Source: Streptomyces sp. NBC_00273
Lineage (GTDB): Bacteria; Actinomycetota; Actinomycetes; Streptomycetales; Streptomycetaceae
Assembly: GCF_036178145.1 (NCBI RefSeq)
Contig: NZ_CP108067.1
Coordinates: forward strand, 8,695,001-8,759,000
Direction of reading: 5' to 3'
DNA length: 64,000 nt
The position numbers and the translations under genes are program-made. The notes below the pieces were generated by a model. It was not told where the DNA came from. It made no database searches and was given only the letters and a program-made list of their open reading frames with translations. Positions 1 through 8,499 of the stretch are shown here, piece by piece. Positions within the stretch are counted from its first letter, which is position 1. Each line of letters opens with the position of its first letter.

Positions 1-2038
1 CGGCTTCGCCGCCCTCGGCCGGCAGCACCTCCTGCGGATCCTCCAGCAGCGCTGCGCCGACCTGGCGGTGGACGTCCGCTACCGCACCCAGTCCCCGCCC
101 GCGGCCGAACTCGCCGCCGACTACGACCTGGTGGTGGCGTGCGACGGCGTCCGGTCGGCCACCCGCGCCGCCTACGCCGACACCTTCGCCCCCGACCTCG
201 ACGAGCGCTCCGGCCGCTACATGTGGCTCGGCACGGACAAGGTCTTCGAGGCCTTCACCTTCATCGTCGACGAGCAGGAGTTCGGCACCCTCCAGGTGCA
301 CGCGTACCCCTACGACGCCACCCGCTCCACCTTCATCGTGGAGATGGCGGAGGACGCGTGGCGGCGCGCCGGCTTCGAGGAGTTCGCCGACCGCGACCAT
401 CCGGCCGGCACCAGCGACGAGGACAGCATCCGGCGCTGCGAGGAACTCCTCGCGGCCCACCTCGACGGCCACCGCCTGATCCCCAACAACTCCAAGTGGC
501 TGCGCTTCACCACGGTCCGCAACACGACCTGGCGGCACGAGAACGTCGTCCTGCTCGGCGACGCCGCCCACACCGCGCACTTCTCCATCGGCTCCGGCAC
601 CAAGCTCGCCATGGAGGACGCCCTCGTGCTCGCGGCCAGCCTGCACGAGCACCCCGACGTGCCGACCGCCCTCGCCGCCTACGAGCAGGAGCGCAGGCCG
701 GTGGTGGAATCCACCCAGCGCGCGGCCCAGGCCAGCCTGGAATGGTTCGAGCGCATCGACCGCTACACCGGCCAGGACCCGCACCAGTTCGCCTTCAACC
801 TCCTCACCCGCAGCCGCCGCGTCACCTACGACAACCTGCGCGTGCGCGACGAGGGCTTCACCACCGCGGTCAACCGCTCCTCGGCCGTGCCGCCGATGTT
901 CCGCCCCTACCCGCTGGGCGGCCTGTTGCTGCGCAACCGGGTCGTCGTACCGCCCACCGCCCTGCACACCGCGCGCGACGGGGTCCCCGGCGACTTCGAC
1001 CTCGTCCACCTGAGCACGCAGGCAGTCGGCGGCGCCGGGCTGGTCCTCGCCGGAATGACGGCCGTCAGCGCCGACGGCCGGGCCACCCCCGGCTGCCCCG
1101 GCCTGTGGAACGACGAACAGGAGGCGGCCTGGAAGCGCCTCACCGACTTCGTCCACGGCCAGAGCGACACCTGCCTCGGCATCCAACTGACCCACGCCGG
1201 ACGCCGCGCCGCCACCCACGGCGGCGGGCAGCCGGTCGCCGCCTCGGCGCTCCCCTGGGACGAGCGGAGCCCGGTGCCGCGCGAGGCCGACCGGGCCGAC
1301 ATGGACGCGCTCGTACGGGACTTCACGGCCGCGGCCCGGCGGGCCGACCGGGCGGGCTTCGACGCGCTGGAACTCCAGTACGGGCACGGGCACCTGCTGT
1401 CGGGCTTCCTGTCCCCGCTGACCAACCTGCGCACCGACGAGTACGGCGGCGATCTGGCCGGAAGGCTGCGGCTCCCCCTCGAAGTGCTGCGCGCCGTACG
1501 GGAGGCGTGGCCGGCCGGCAAGGCGCTCCTCGTGCGGATCTCCGCCGCCGACTGGGCCGAGGGCGGCACCACCGAGGCCGACGCCGTCCGGATCGCGGGC
1601 GCGCTCGCCGAGGCGGGCGCCGACGCCATCGACGTCTCCACCGGCGAGGTCGTCGCCCACGAGCGTCCCCGATACGGCCGCAGCTACCAGACCCCGTACG
1701 CCGACCTCATCCGCAACGCCACCGGGGTCCCCACCATCGCCGTCGGCGCGATCTCCACGTACGACGACGTGAACTCGATCGTCCTGGCCGGCCGGGCGGA
1801 CCTGTGCGGCGTCGGTCGCGCCCAGCTCCACGACCCGCTGTGGACCCTGCACGCCGCGGCCGCCCAGGGCTACCAGGGCCCGGCCGCGCCCTGGGCCCGC
1901 GCCTGGCGGGCGGGCAGCGGGCGGCCCCCGTCGGCGCGCACCGACCGGATCCCGCCGCGCCTCGAACTCCTGCGGCAGCCGGCCGGGTCCGTCCACCGCC
2001 GTTGGCTGCCCCGCACAGCCGTTCCCGCCCACCCTTGA
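1..2038 (+). CDS. Bifunctional salicylyl-CoA 5-hydroxylase / OYE-family oxidoreductase (5' end outside window)
   Basis: The reading frame is open from base 2, so the start lies upstream. The visible 678 residues hold two enzymes. The first part is the C-terminal portion of a class A FAD monooxygenase, with the FAD-binding GDAAHTAHFSIGSG motif. From MFRPYPLGG on there is a complete NADH:flavin oxidoreductase (old yellow enzyme) TIM barrel, with the active-site segment LQYGHGHLLSGFLSP. This fusion is typical of SdgC-like salicylyl-CoA or anthraniloyl-CoA hydroxylases, which hydroxylate a CoA-activated aromatic acid. With a gentisate-dioxygenase-type gene two genes downstream, salicylyl-CoA 5-hydroxylation is the likelier reaction. 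It is first in the visible part of a five-gene operon. An anthraniloyl-CoA substrate is the main alternative. Confidence 0.85.
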   Translation, partial: GFAALGRQHLLRILQQRCADLAVDVRYRTQSPPAAELAADYDLVVACDGVRSATRAAYADTFAPDLDERSGRYMWLGTDKVFEAFTFIVDEQEFGTLQVHAYPYDATRSTFIVEMAEDAWRRAGFEEFADRDHPAGTSDEDSIRRCEELLAAHLDGHRLIPNNSKWLRFTTVRNTTWRHENVVLLGDAAHTAHFSIGSGTKLAMEDALVLAASLHEHPDVPTALAAYEQERRPVVESTQRAAQASLEWFERIDRYTGQDPHQFAFNLLTRSRRVTYDNLRVRDEGFTTAVNRSSAVPPMFRPYPLGGLLLRNRVVVPPTALHTARDGVPGDFDLVHLSTQAVGGAGLVLAGMTAVSADGRATPGCPGLWNDEQEAAWKRLTDFVHGQSDTCLGIQLTHAGRRAATHGGGQPVAASALPWDERSPVPREADRADMDALVRDFTAAARRADRAGFDALELQYGHGHLLSGFLSPLTNLRTDEYGGDLAGRLRLPLEVLRAVREAWPAGKALLVRISAADWAEGGTTEADAVRIAGALAEAGADAIDVSTGEVVAHERPRYGRSYQTPYADLIRNATGVPTIAVGAISTYDDVNSIVLAGRADLCGVGRAQLHDPLWTLHAAAAQGYQGPAAPWARAWRAGSGRPPSARTDRIPPRLELLRQPAGSVHRRWLPRTAVPAHP

Positions 2039-2055
2039 GCCCGGAGGTACCCCTC

Positions 2056-3078
2056 ATGGACAGGGACCACCCGCCCCGCTTCACGGCGGCGGCCGTCCAG
2101 GCCGCGCCCGTCTACCTCGATCCCGCCGCCACCGTCGACAAGGCCGTCGCCCTGATCGCCGAGGCCGCGGCGGGCGGCGCCGAACTCGTCGTCTTCCCGG
2201 AGGCGTTCGTCCCCGGCTACCCCTACTGGAACTGGACGATGAACCCGGTCCAGGGCTCCCCCTGGTTCGAGCGGCTCCAGCGCGCCTCCGTCGACGTCCC
2301 CGGCCCGCACGTCGACACCCTGCGCGCGGCGGCCCGCCGGCACGGCGTCGTCCTCGTCATCGGGGTCAACGAGCGGGCCGCGCACAGCCTCGGCGTCCTC
2401 TACAACACCCTGCTCACCATCGGACCCGACGGCGAACTCCTCGGCGTGCACCGCAAGCTGGTGCCGACCTGGGCCGAGAAGCTCACCTGGACCGGCGGCG
2501 ACGGCAGCTCGCTGGTCGTCCACGACACCCCCGTCGGCCCCCTCGGCGCACTGGCCTGCGGCGAGAACACCAACACCCTGGCCCGCTTCGCCCTCCTCGC
2601 GCAGGGCGAACTCGTCCACGCCTCCTGCTACATCGCCCTGCCCGTCGCCCCCGCCGACTACGACATGGCCGACGCGATCGCCGTCCGCACGGCCGCACAC
2701 AGCTTCGAGGGCAAGGTCTTCTCCGTCGTCGCCTGCTCCACCGTCTCCCCGGAGATCGTGGACGCCGTCGCCGGGGACGACGAGGAGCTGCGGAAGCAGT
2801 TCACGCGCCCGCGCAGCGCCCTGTCCGGGATCTTCGGCCCCGACGGCCGCCCGGTCACCGAGCCCCTCGTCGACGAGGAGGGGATCGTCTACGGCGAGAT
2901 CGACCTCGCCCGGTGCATCCAGCCCAAGCAGATGCACGACATCGTCGGCCACTACAACCGCTTCGACGTCTTCCGCCTCGAAGTGGACAACCGCCCCAGG
3001 CCGCCGGTCACCTTCACCGCGCCCACCAAGGCGTTCATCGCTCCCGCCGCTCCCGCCGCTCCCGAGGAGGACGTATGA
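2056..3078 (+). CDS. Nitrilase (carbon-nitrogen hydrolase superfamily)
   Basis: 340 residues, the usual length for a nitrilase. The Glu-Lys-Cys triad is visible: Glu49 in FPEAF, Lys134 in HRKL and Cys168 in ACGENTN. The CGEN context favours a true nitrilase (nitrile to carboxylic acid plus ammonia) over an amidase. The ATG at 2056 follows a GGAGG ribosome-binding site just after the preceding stop. The much longer upstream-open frame is the antisense-type shadow of the hydroxylase. The stop overlaps the next start (ATGA at 3075-3078), so translation is coupled to the cupin gene. A nitrilase in a gentisate operon suggests that an aromatic nitrile may enter the pathway as its acid, but the substrate is not visible. 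Confidence 0.9.
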   Translation: MDRDHPPRFTAAAVQAAPVYLDPAATVDKAVALIAEAAAGGAELVVFPEAFVPGYPYWNWTMNPVQGSPWFERLQRASVDVPGPHVDTLRAAARRHGVVLVIGVNERAAHSLGVLYNTLLTIGPDGELLGVHRKLVPTWAEKLTWTGGDGSSLVVHDTPVGPLGALACGENTNTLARFALLAQGELVHASCYIALPVAPADYDMADAIAVRTAAHSFEGKVFSVVACSTVSPEIVDAVAGDDEELRKQFTRPRSALSGIFGPDGRPVTEPLVDEEGIVYGEIDLARCIQPKQMHDIVGHYNRFDVFRLEVDNRPRPPVTFTAPTKAFIAPAAPAAPEEDV

Positions 3079-4187
3079 CCATCGAGCAGGACGACACCGC
3101 GCTCGGCCGCGCCCGGGTGTCCGACACCCCCAAGCTCACCGCGTACTACGAGGAGCTCGCCACCCTCGACGCGGGCGCACTGTGGACCGTCGCCAACGAC
3201 ATCGAGCCCTGGTACCCGCAGCCCCGTTCCGTGCCCGTGCTGTGGCGCTACGCGGACCTGCGCCCCCTGGTCCACAAGGCCCTCGGCCTCGTCAAGGGCG
3301 ACGACGCCGGCCGCCGGGTCGTCATGCTCGTCAACCCGGGCCGCAAGGAGGTCAGCGCCGCCGCCGGACTCCTCTACACCGGGCTCCAGATCATGGGCCC
3401 CGGCGAGGCCATGACCGCACACCGCCACCAGGCCGCGGCCCTGCGCTTCGTCCACGAGGGCACCGGGGCCTGGACGGTCGTCGACGGCCAGAAGCTGAAG
3501 GTCGGCCCGCGCGACTTCGCCATCACCCCCAACGGCACCTGGCACGAGCACGGCAACGACGCCGACGACGCCCCCGTCATCTGGCAGGACGGACTCGACA
3601 TCCCCCTGGTCAACGCCCTGGACGCCGGGTTCTACGAGGTCCATCCCGAGCTCTACCAAACCCCCGGAAAGGTCATCAACTCCTCGGTCCTCACCTACGC
3701 GGCGAACCTGCTGCCCTACGGGGCGGAGCAGTGGACCCGGCCCTACTCGCCGCTGCTCGCCTATCCCTGGGAGCCCACGTACGAAGCCCTGCGGGGCCTC
3801 GCGAAGGCGACCGAGGGCTCCCCGTACGACGGGGTCATCGCCGAGTACACCAACCCGGTGACGGGTGGCCCGGTCATGCCGACCATGGGCGCCCACATGC
3901 AGCTCCTGCGCCCCGGCCAGGCCACCCTCGCCCACCGCCACACCGGCTCGGTGATCTACACGGCGGCCAAGGGCCACGGCGTCTCGGTGATCGCCGGACA
4001 GCGCTTCGAGTGGAAGCAGGGCGACATCTTCTGCGTCCCGTCCTGGGCCTGGCACGAGCACCACAACCTCGACCCGGCCGAGGACGCCTGCCTCTTCTCC
4101 TTCAACGACTTCCCGGTCATGCGCTCGCTCGGCTTCCACCGGGAAGAGGCGTACGCCGACAACGGCGGCCACCAGCCCACCACCTGA
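3075..4187 (+). CDS. Bicupin ring-cleavage dioxygenase, gentisate 1,2-dioxygenase type (SdgD-like)
   Basis: 370 residues with two cupin folds, as in gentisate and 1-hydroxy-2-naphthoate dioxygenases. Cupin 1 carries HRHQ (His116, His118) and a later WHEH (His157, His159). Cupin 2 carries HRHT and WHEHH. These are candidate Fe(II) ligands. The family opens gentisate to maleylpyruvate with O2. The neighbours (salicylyl-CoA hydroxylase, FAH-type hydrolase, maleate isomerase) agree with that role. The start overlaps the nitrilase stop by four bases (ATGA). Cytoplasmic, with no signal peptide. Confidence 0.88.
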   Translation: MTIEQDDTALGRARVSDTPKLTAYYEELATLDAGALWTVANDIEPWYPQPRSVPVLWRYADLRPLVHKALGLVKGDDAGRRVVMLVNPGRKEVSAAAGLLYTGLQIMGPGEAMTAHRHQAAALRFVHEGTGAWTVVDGQKLKVGPRDFAITPNGTWHEHGNDADDAPVIWQDGLDIPLVNALDAGFYEVHPELYQTPGKVINSSVLTYAANLLPYGAEQWTRPYSPLLAYPWEPTYEALRGLAKATEGSPYDGVIAEYTNPVTGGPVMPTMGAHMQLLRPGQATLAHRHTGSVIYTAAKGHGVSVIAGQRFEWKQGDIFCVPSWAWHEHHNLDPAEDACLFSFNDFPVMRSLGFHREEAYADNGGHQPTT

Positions 4188-4190
4188 ACC

Positions 4191-4244
4191 GCTCCGCCGT
4201 ACCGGACGCCGCCGGCCCTGACACCGGCGCCGGTACGGCGGAGC
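4191..4244. repeat. Perfect 15-bp inverted repeat inside the catabolic operon
   Basis: GCTCCGCCGTACCGG at 4191-4205 is exactly complementary to CCGGTACGGCGGAGC at 4230-4244. The 24-nt loop contains a further GCCGG/CCGGC pair. It lies four bases after the dioxygenase stop and 76 bases before the next gene, with no T-run. It could act as a partial terminator, an mRNA processing site or a 3' stabiliser that sets different levels for the upstream and downstream genes. Confidence 0.7.
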
Positions 4245-4320
4245 CCCGGCCGGGCGCGACGCACCGCCCCGCACCGCGCACCCACCCCACGCACCCTCCC
4301 CTCATACGCAAGGAGCCCCC

Positions 4321-5226
4321 ATGCGGTTGCTCAGCTACACCCTCGACGATGCTTCCGTGCGTCTCGGCGCGCAGGTCGACGACCTCGTCGTGGACCTCAC
4401 CACCCTGGCCCGGCGGGCCGGCGCGCAGCTGCCCCCGGACCTGCTGTCATTCATCCGGGCCGGCGCTGGCGCCCAGGAGGCCGCGCGCGGACTGCTCGCC
4501 GCCGGACCCGCGGCCTGGCCCGCGGAGGCCGTCCACCGGATCGAGGCCGTGTCCCTGCGGGCGCCCCTGCGCCCCGGCAAGATCATCGGCGTCGGACTCA
4601 ACTACATCGAGCACGTCGAGGAGTCCAGCCGCAGCCTCGACACCGACGAGGACCTGCCGCCGCGCCCCGTCCTCTTCGGCAAGCCCGCCACCGCCGTCAC
4701 CGGCCCCGGCCAGCCGATCCTGCACAACGCCGACCTGACCGCCCAGCTGGACTGGGAGTGCGAACTCGCCGTCGTCATCGGCCGCACCGCCTTCCGGGTG
4801 AGCGAGGAGGACGCGTACGACCACGTCTTCGGCTTCAGCATCGTCAACGACATCAGCGCCCGCGACCAGCGCCGCTCCGGCCAGTGGTTCTTCTCCAAGG
4901 GGCAGGACTCCTACGCCCCCTTCGGCCCGGTGGTCGTCACCCGCGACGCGATCCCCGACCCGATGGCCCTCGACCTCTCGCTGCGCGTCAACGGCGTCAC
5001 CAAGCAGAAGTCGAACACCCGGCACATGCTCTTCCCCATCGCCCGGCTCATCGCCGACATCAGCTCCGGCATGACCCTGGAGCCCGGCGACGTCATCGCG
5101 ACGGGCTCACCGTCCGGCGTCGGCGCGGGCATGGTCCCGCCCGAATTCCTGCGCCCCGGTGACACCGTGGAGGCCACGGTCGAAGGCATCGGCACCCTGA
5201 CCAACCCCGTCGTCGACGCCCGCTGA
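4321..5226 (+). CDS. Fumarylacetoacetate hydrolase family enzyme (maleyl/fumarylpyruvate hydrolase)
   Basis: 301 residues. A short N-terminal domain is followed by the FAH catalytic fold from about residue 75 (RPGKIIGVGLNYIEH). The acidic metal-binding set is present around WECELAVVIG, with the closing GDVIATGSPSGVG motif. The family hydrolyses acylpyruvates. After gentisate cleavage it would split maleylpyruvate to maleate plus pyruvate, which suits the maleate isomerase that follows. The ATG has a strong AAGGAG site. Fumarylpyruvate hydrolysis cannot be excluded, but no GST-type or zinc maleylpyruvate isomerase is visible. Confidence 0.88.
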   Translation: MRLLSYTLDDASVRLGAQVDDLVVDLTTLARRAGAQLPPDLLSFIRAGAGAQEAARGLLAAGPAAWPAEAVHRIEAVSLRAPLRPGKIIGVGLNYIEHVEESSRSLDTDEDLPPRPVLFGKPATAVTGPGQPILHNADLTAQLDWECELAVVIGRTAFRVSEEDAYDHVFGFSIVNDISARDQRRSGQWFFSKGQDSYAPFGPVVVTRDAIPDPMALDLSLRVNGVTKQKSNTRHMLFPIARLIADISSGMTLEPGDVIATGSPSGVGAGMVPPEFLRPGDTVEATVEGIGTLTNPVVDAR

Positions 5227-5252
5227 CCGGCCCCGCCGAACAAGGAGCACCC

Positions 5253-6074
5253 GTGTCCCCCCGCACCTACCGCATCGGCCAGATCGTGCCGAGCTCCAAC
5301 GTCACCATGGAGACGGAGGTCCCGGCCATCCTCCGGGCCCGCCAGGCCGTCGTACCCGACGAGCGCTTCACCTTCCACAGCAGCCGGATGCGCATGACCC
5401 ACGTGACCCCGGAACAGCTCAAGGCCATGGACGCCGACTCAGACCGCTGCGCCGTGGAACTCTCCGACGCCCGGGTCGACGTACTGGGCTACGCCTGCCT
5501 GGTCGCCATCATGAGCATGGGCCTCGGCTACCACCGCACCTCGGAGCAGCGCCTGCACGCCCGGACCGTCGAGAACGGTGCGCCCGCCCCGGTCGTCACC
5601 AGCGCCGGAGCCCTCGTCCACGGGCTGCACACCATCGGCGCCCGGAAGATCGTGCTGCTGGCCCCCTACATGCGCCCGCTCACGCGGACCGTCGTGGACT
5701 ACCTGACGCACGAGGGCATCGAGGTCCTCGACCACCGGGCCCTCGAAATCCCCGACAACCTGGACGTCGCCGCCCACGACCCGGCCCGGCTGCCGGGTCT
5801 CGCCCGGGCCCTGGAGTACGCCGACGCCGACGCGGTCGTGCTCTCCGCGTGCGTGCAGATGCCCTCGCTCGGCGCCATCGAGGAGGCCGAGCAGCTCCTG
5901 GGCAAGCCGGTGGTGTCCGCGGCGGTCTGCACGGCCCACCAGCTGCTCCGGTCCCTGGACCTGGACGCGGTGGCACCGGGGGCGGGCCACCTGCTGTCGG
6001 GCAGGTACGCACGCTCACCGCTGCCCGGGCAGCCCCGAGCCGCCGGCTACCGCATGGGCGGCGGCACCGTGTAG
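5253..6074 (+). CDS. Maleate cis-trans isomerase (Asp/Glu racemase superfamily)
   Basis: 273 residues, GTG start behind AAGGAG, 26 bases after the hydrolase. The two catalytic cysteines of the superfamily are visible: Cys82 in GYACLVA and Cys200 in LSACVQMPS. The N-terminal IVPSSNVTMETEV is the typical substrate-binding segment of maleate isomerases. It converts maleate to fumarate, sending ring-cleavage carbon into the TCA cycle. Its last 28 bases overlap the 3' end of the convergent lipoprotein gene. An arylmalonate-decarboxylase-like activity is a less likely alternative. Confidence 0.87.
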   Translation: MSPRTYRIGQIVPSSNVTMETEVPAILRARQAVVPDERFTFHSSRMRMTHVTPEQLKAMDADSDRCAVELSDARVDVLGYACLVAIMSMGLGYHRTSEQRLHARTVENGAPAPVVTSAGALVHGLHTIGARKIVLLAPYMRPLTRTVVDYLTHEGIEVLDHRALEIPDNLDVAAHDPARLPGLARALEYADADAVVLSACVQMPSLGAIEEAEQLLGKPVVSAAVCTAHQLLRSLDLDAVAPGAGHLLSGRYARSPLPGQPRAAGYRMGGGTV

Positions 6075-6391
6075 TTCGGGATCGAGGGGTCCTTCGGGTC
6101 GAACGGCGTCGGCTTCCAGCTCGCCGGCGGCGGATCGGCTGCCCGGTCCGGGTCCTGCGGGATCTGCGACGGGTCCGCAGGGGTCCGCCCCGGCGCAGCC
6201 CCGCCGGTGGCCGAAGGCCTCGGCTCCGCGGCCGGCGTCGAAGCCGGGGCGGGGGACGGGGTGGAGGCCGGGGCCGGAGCGCCCGGCTTCCCGGTGTCCG
6301 GTCCCTCCGCGCCGCCGGAACAGCCGGTCAGCGTCAGGGCGACCGCCAGCGCCACGCTCACGGCGCCCGCCGCCCGCTCTTCGGAACCCAT
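6047..6391 (-). CDS. Small proline/alanine-rich lipoprotein
   Basis: 114 residues when read from ATG 6391; an earlier in-frame start lies at 6415. A hydrophobic signal segment ends in the lipobox LTGC, after which the chain is Pro/Ala/Thr-rich and looks disordered, ending YTVPPPMR. It is likely exported and lipid-anchored to the membrane. No enzymatic domain is recognised. The 3' end overlaps the convergent maleate isomerase gene by 28 bases. High GC3 and the clear lipobox support it as a real gene. Confidence 0.72.
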   Translation of the reverse strand: MGSEERAAGAVSVALAVALTLTGCSGGAEGPDTGKPGAPAPASTPSPAPASTPAAEPRPSATGGAAPGRTPADPSQIPQDPDRAADPPPASWKPTPFDPKDPSIPNYTVPPPMR

Positions 6392-6446
6392 GCCCACCAC
6401 CCGCCCGTCCCGCACGGCACGCCCGTTCGGGTCGGGCGATCGTAGC

Positions 6447-7502
6447 TCAGCCGCGCGCCGCCGCCCCCGGCAGGACGATCGTGACCCCGCGCCCGGCCGC
6501 CGTACCCATGGCGGCCAGCGCCGCCGGGGCCGCGTCGAGCGGGATCGTCGAGGTGACCAGCAGGTCCGGCCGCAGCACCCCGCCCCGGACCATCTCCATC
6601 ATCGGCGGGTAGGCGTGCGCCGCCATGCCGTGGCTCCCGAGGACCTCCAGCTCCCAGCCGATCACCCGGTCCATCGGCAGGGCCGCCGCGCCGGCCGCCG
6701 CCGGCAGCAGTCCCACCTGAACGTGCCGCCCGCGCCGGCGCAGCCCGGCCACCGAGGCCGCCGCCGTCGCCGGTGATCCCAGCGCGTCCAGGGACAGGTG
6801 CGCGCCCCCGCCGGTCGCGTCCCGGACGGCCTGCGCGGTGTCCGTGCCCTCCCGGGCTTCCACGCAGTGCACGGCGCCGAACTCCCGCGCCAACTCCAGC
6901 GCTCCCGGTGCCGTGTCCACGGCGACCACCCGGGCCCCGGCCGCCGCCGCGATCATCACGGCGGAGAGCCCCACCCCACCGCAGCCGTGCACGGCCACCC
7001 ATTCGCCCGCCGCCACCCGGCCCCGCGCCACCACCGCCCGGAACGCCGTCGCGAAGCGGCAGCCGAGACCGGCCGCCGTCGCGTACGAGAGCTCCTCGGG
7101 CACCGCCACCAGGTTCACGTCAGCGTGGTCCAGGGCCACGTACTCGGCGAAGGACCCCCAGTGCGTGAACCCGGGCTGCGTCTGCCGCGCGCACACCTGG
7201 TGGTCACCGGCCGCGCAGTCGGCGCAGCTGCCGCAGGCGCACACGAACGGCGCCGTGACCCGGTCGCCGACCCGCCAGTTCCTGACGCCGGTCCCCACGG
7301 CTTCGACCACACCGGCGAGTTCGTGCCCGGGGACGTGCGGCAGCACGATGTCCGGGTCGTGCCCCATCCACCCGTGCCAGTCGCTGCGGCACAGCCCGGT
7401 GGCCTCCACCCGCACCACCACCCCGCCCGTCGGCGGACCCGGCTCCGCCACCTCCCGCACCTCGGCCCGCTCGCCGTACCGCTCGAAGACCACCGCTCGC
7501 AT
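6447..7502 (-). CDS. Zinc-dependent medium-chain alcohol dehydrogenase
   Basis: 351 residues. Catalytic zinc ligands are Cys38, His60 and Glu61 (GHE motif). The structural zinc site is Cys90, Cys93, Cys96 and Cys104. The Rossmann motif [10 protein letters not shown] lies near residue 172. It oxidises or reduces an alcohol/aldehyde pair with NAD(P); the substrate is unknown. ATG start at 7502. It is followed by the lipoprotein gene on the same strand after 55 bases. No link to the neighbouring catabolic operon is evident beyond proximity. Confidence 0.9.
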   Translation of the reverse strand: MRAVVFERYGERAEVREVAEPGPPTGGVVVRVEATGLCRSDWHGWMGHDPDIVLPHVPGHELAGVVEAVGTGVRNWRVGDRVTAPFVCACGSCADCAAGDHQVCARQTQPGFTHWGSFAEYVALDHADVNLVAVPEELSYATAAGLGCRFATAFRAVVARGRVAAGEWVAVHGCGGVGLSAVMIAAAAGARVVAVDTAPGALELAREFGAVHCVEAREGTDTAQAVRDATGGGAHLSLDALGSPATAAASVAGLRRRGRHVQVGLLPAAAGAAALPMDRVIGWELEVLGSHGMAAHAYPPMMEMVRGGVLRPDLLVTSTIPLDAAPAALAAMGTAAGRGVTIVLPGAAARG

Positions 7503-7544
7503 GGATCCCGCCCTCCGCTCGACCGACCGGCAGGCTACCGGGCC

Positions 7545-8399
7545 TCACGGCGCGCCCTCCCCGGCCCGGGCCAGTGCCAGTACGCCCGCGCAGATCAGGG
7601 CGATGCCCAGCAGTTGGGGGAGCAGCCACCAGCCCGACCGCAGGTGCTCCTCGTACAGCACCACCCCCAGCGCGATGCTGATGCTCGCGTCGCCGAGGGT
7701 CAGCGCGGGCTGCGAGGCGACCAGCGGGCCGCCCTGCATGGCGTGTTCCAGCAGGAGCAGGGCACAGATGCCGCTGGCCCCGAAGGCGTAGGTCTCCCAG
7801 GTCGTCAGGAAGGCGACGAAGCCGTCGTCGTCGAGGACGTGCACCGCGGACTTCATCAGCGCGGCGGTGAGCGCGTAACAGACGGCGGTGGCGGCACCGA
7901 GGCAGCCGGCCCGGGCCCGGCCGGGCGGCAGGCGCAGCCCGGCCACGGCCAGGGCGGCCACGACGACCGCGCACGCCGTCAGGGCCACCACCCAGCGTTC
8001 GGCCGGCACGTGCGTCCGGTTGCCCATGGGCGAGGCGGCCACGAGCGCGACCCCGAGCCCCGCCACCACCCCCGCCACGGCCAGCCACATCGCCCGCGGC
8101 AGCCGCTGCCGCGTCATCAGCGAGGCGATCAGCAGCGCGAGCGGCAGCTCCAGTACGAACAGCGGCTGTACGAGCGCCAGCGCGCCGGTGGCCAGCGCGA
8201 GGGCCTGCCCGGCCCCCGCCGCGATCACGGCCAGGATGCCGCCGATCCACAGCGGACGCCGCAGCAGATCGAGGACCAGGCCGAGGCGGAAGCCGTCGCT
8301 CTGCGGCACGGTGAGCGCGGCGCGCCGCTGGAGCACGGTGGCGAGCGCGTTGCTGAACGCCGCGAACAGTGCGAAGAGGACCGGCAGGACGACGCCCAT
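7545..8399 (-). CDS. EamA/DMT-family membrane transporter
   Basis: 284 residues from ATG 8399, preferred over the upstream start at 8438 because it begins directly with the first membrane helix (MGVVLPVLFALFAAFSNA). About nine or ten hydrophobic helices in two similar halves can be read, as in drug/metabolite transporters. The second half includes ALTLGDASISIALGVVLYEE, typical of EamA repeats. The cargo is unknown. It lies 42 bases upstream of the alcohol dehydrogenase start's 5' side, reading in the same direction. Confidence 0.82.
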   Translation of the reverse strand: MGVVLPVLFALFAAFSNALATVLQRRAALTVPQSDGFRLGLVLDLLRRPLWIGGILAVIAAGAGQALALATGALALVQPLFVLELPLALLIASLMTRQRLPRAMWLAVAGVVAGLGVALVAASPMGNRTHVPAERWVVALTACAVVVAALAVAGLRLPPGRARAGCLGAATAVCYALTAALMKSAVHVLDDDGFVAFLTTWETYAFGASGICALLLLEHAMQGGPLVASQPALTLGDASISIALGVVLYEEHLRSGWWLLPQLLGIALICAGVLALARAGEGAP

Positions 8400-8499
8400 G
8401 CCCCGATCCTCACGGCGGCCGCCGCCCCTCCGCGCCACGACACCGGGCCACGGCCGTCAGGCCCCGCGCATTCCCCCGTCCGGACCTGCCCGGCAACCG

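Noticed and set aside
139..2055. Long Arg/Pro-rich frame overlapping the hydroxylase gene
   Set aside because: Shadow frame with wrong codon bias; only its part from 2056 on (the nitrilase) is coding.
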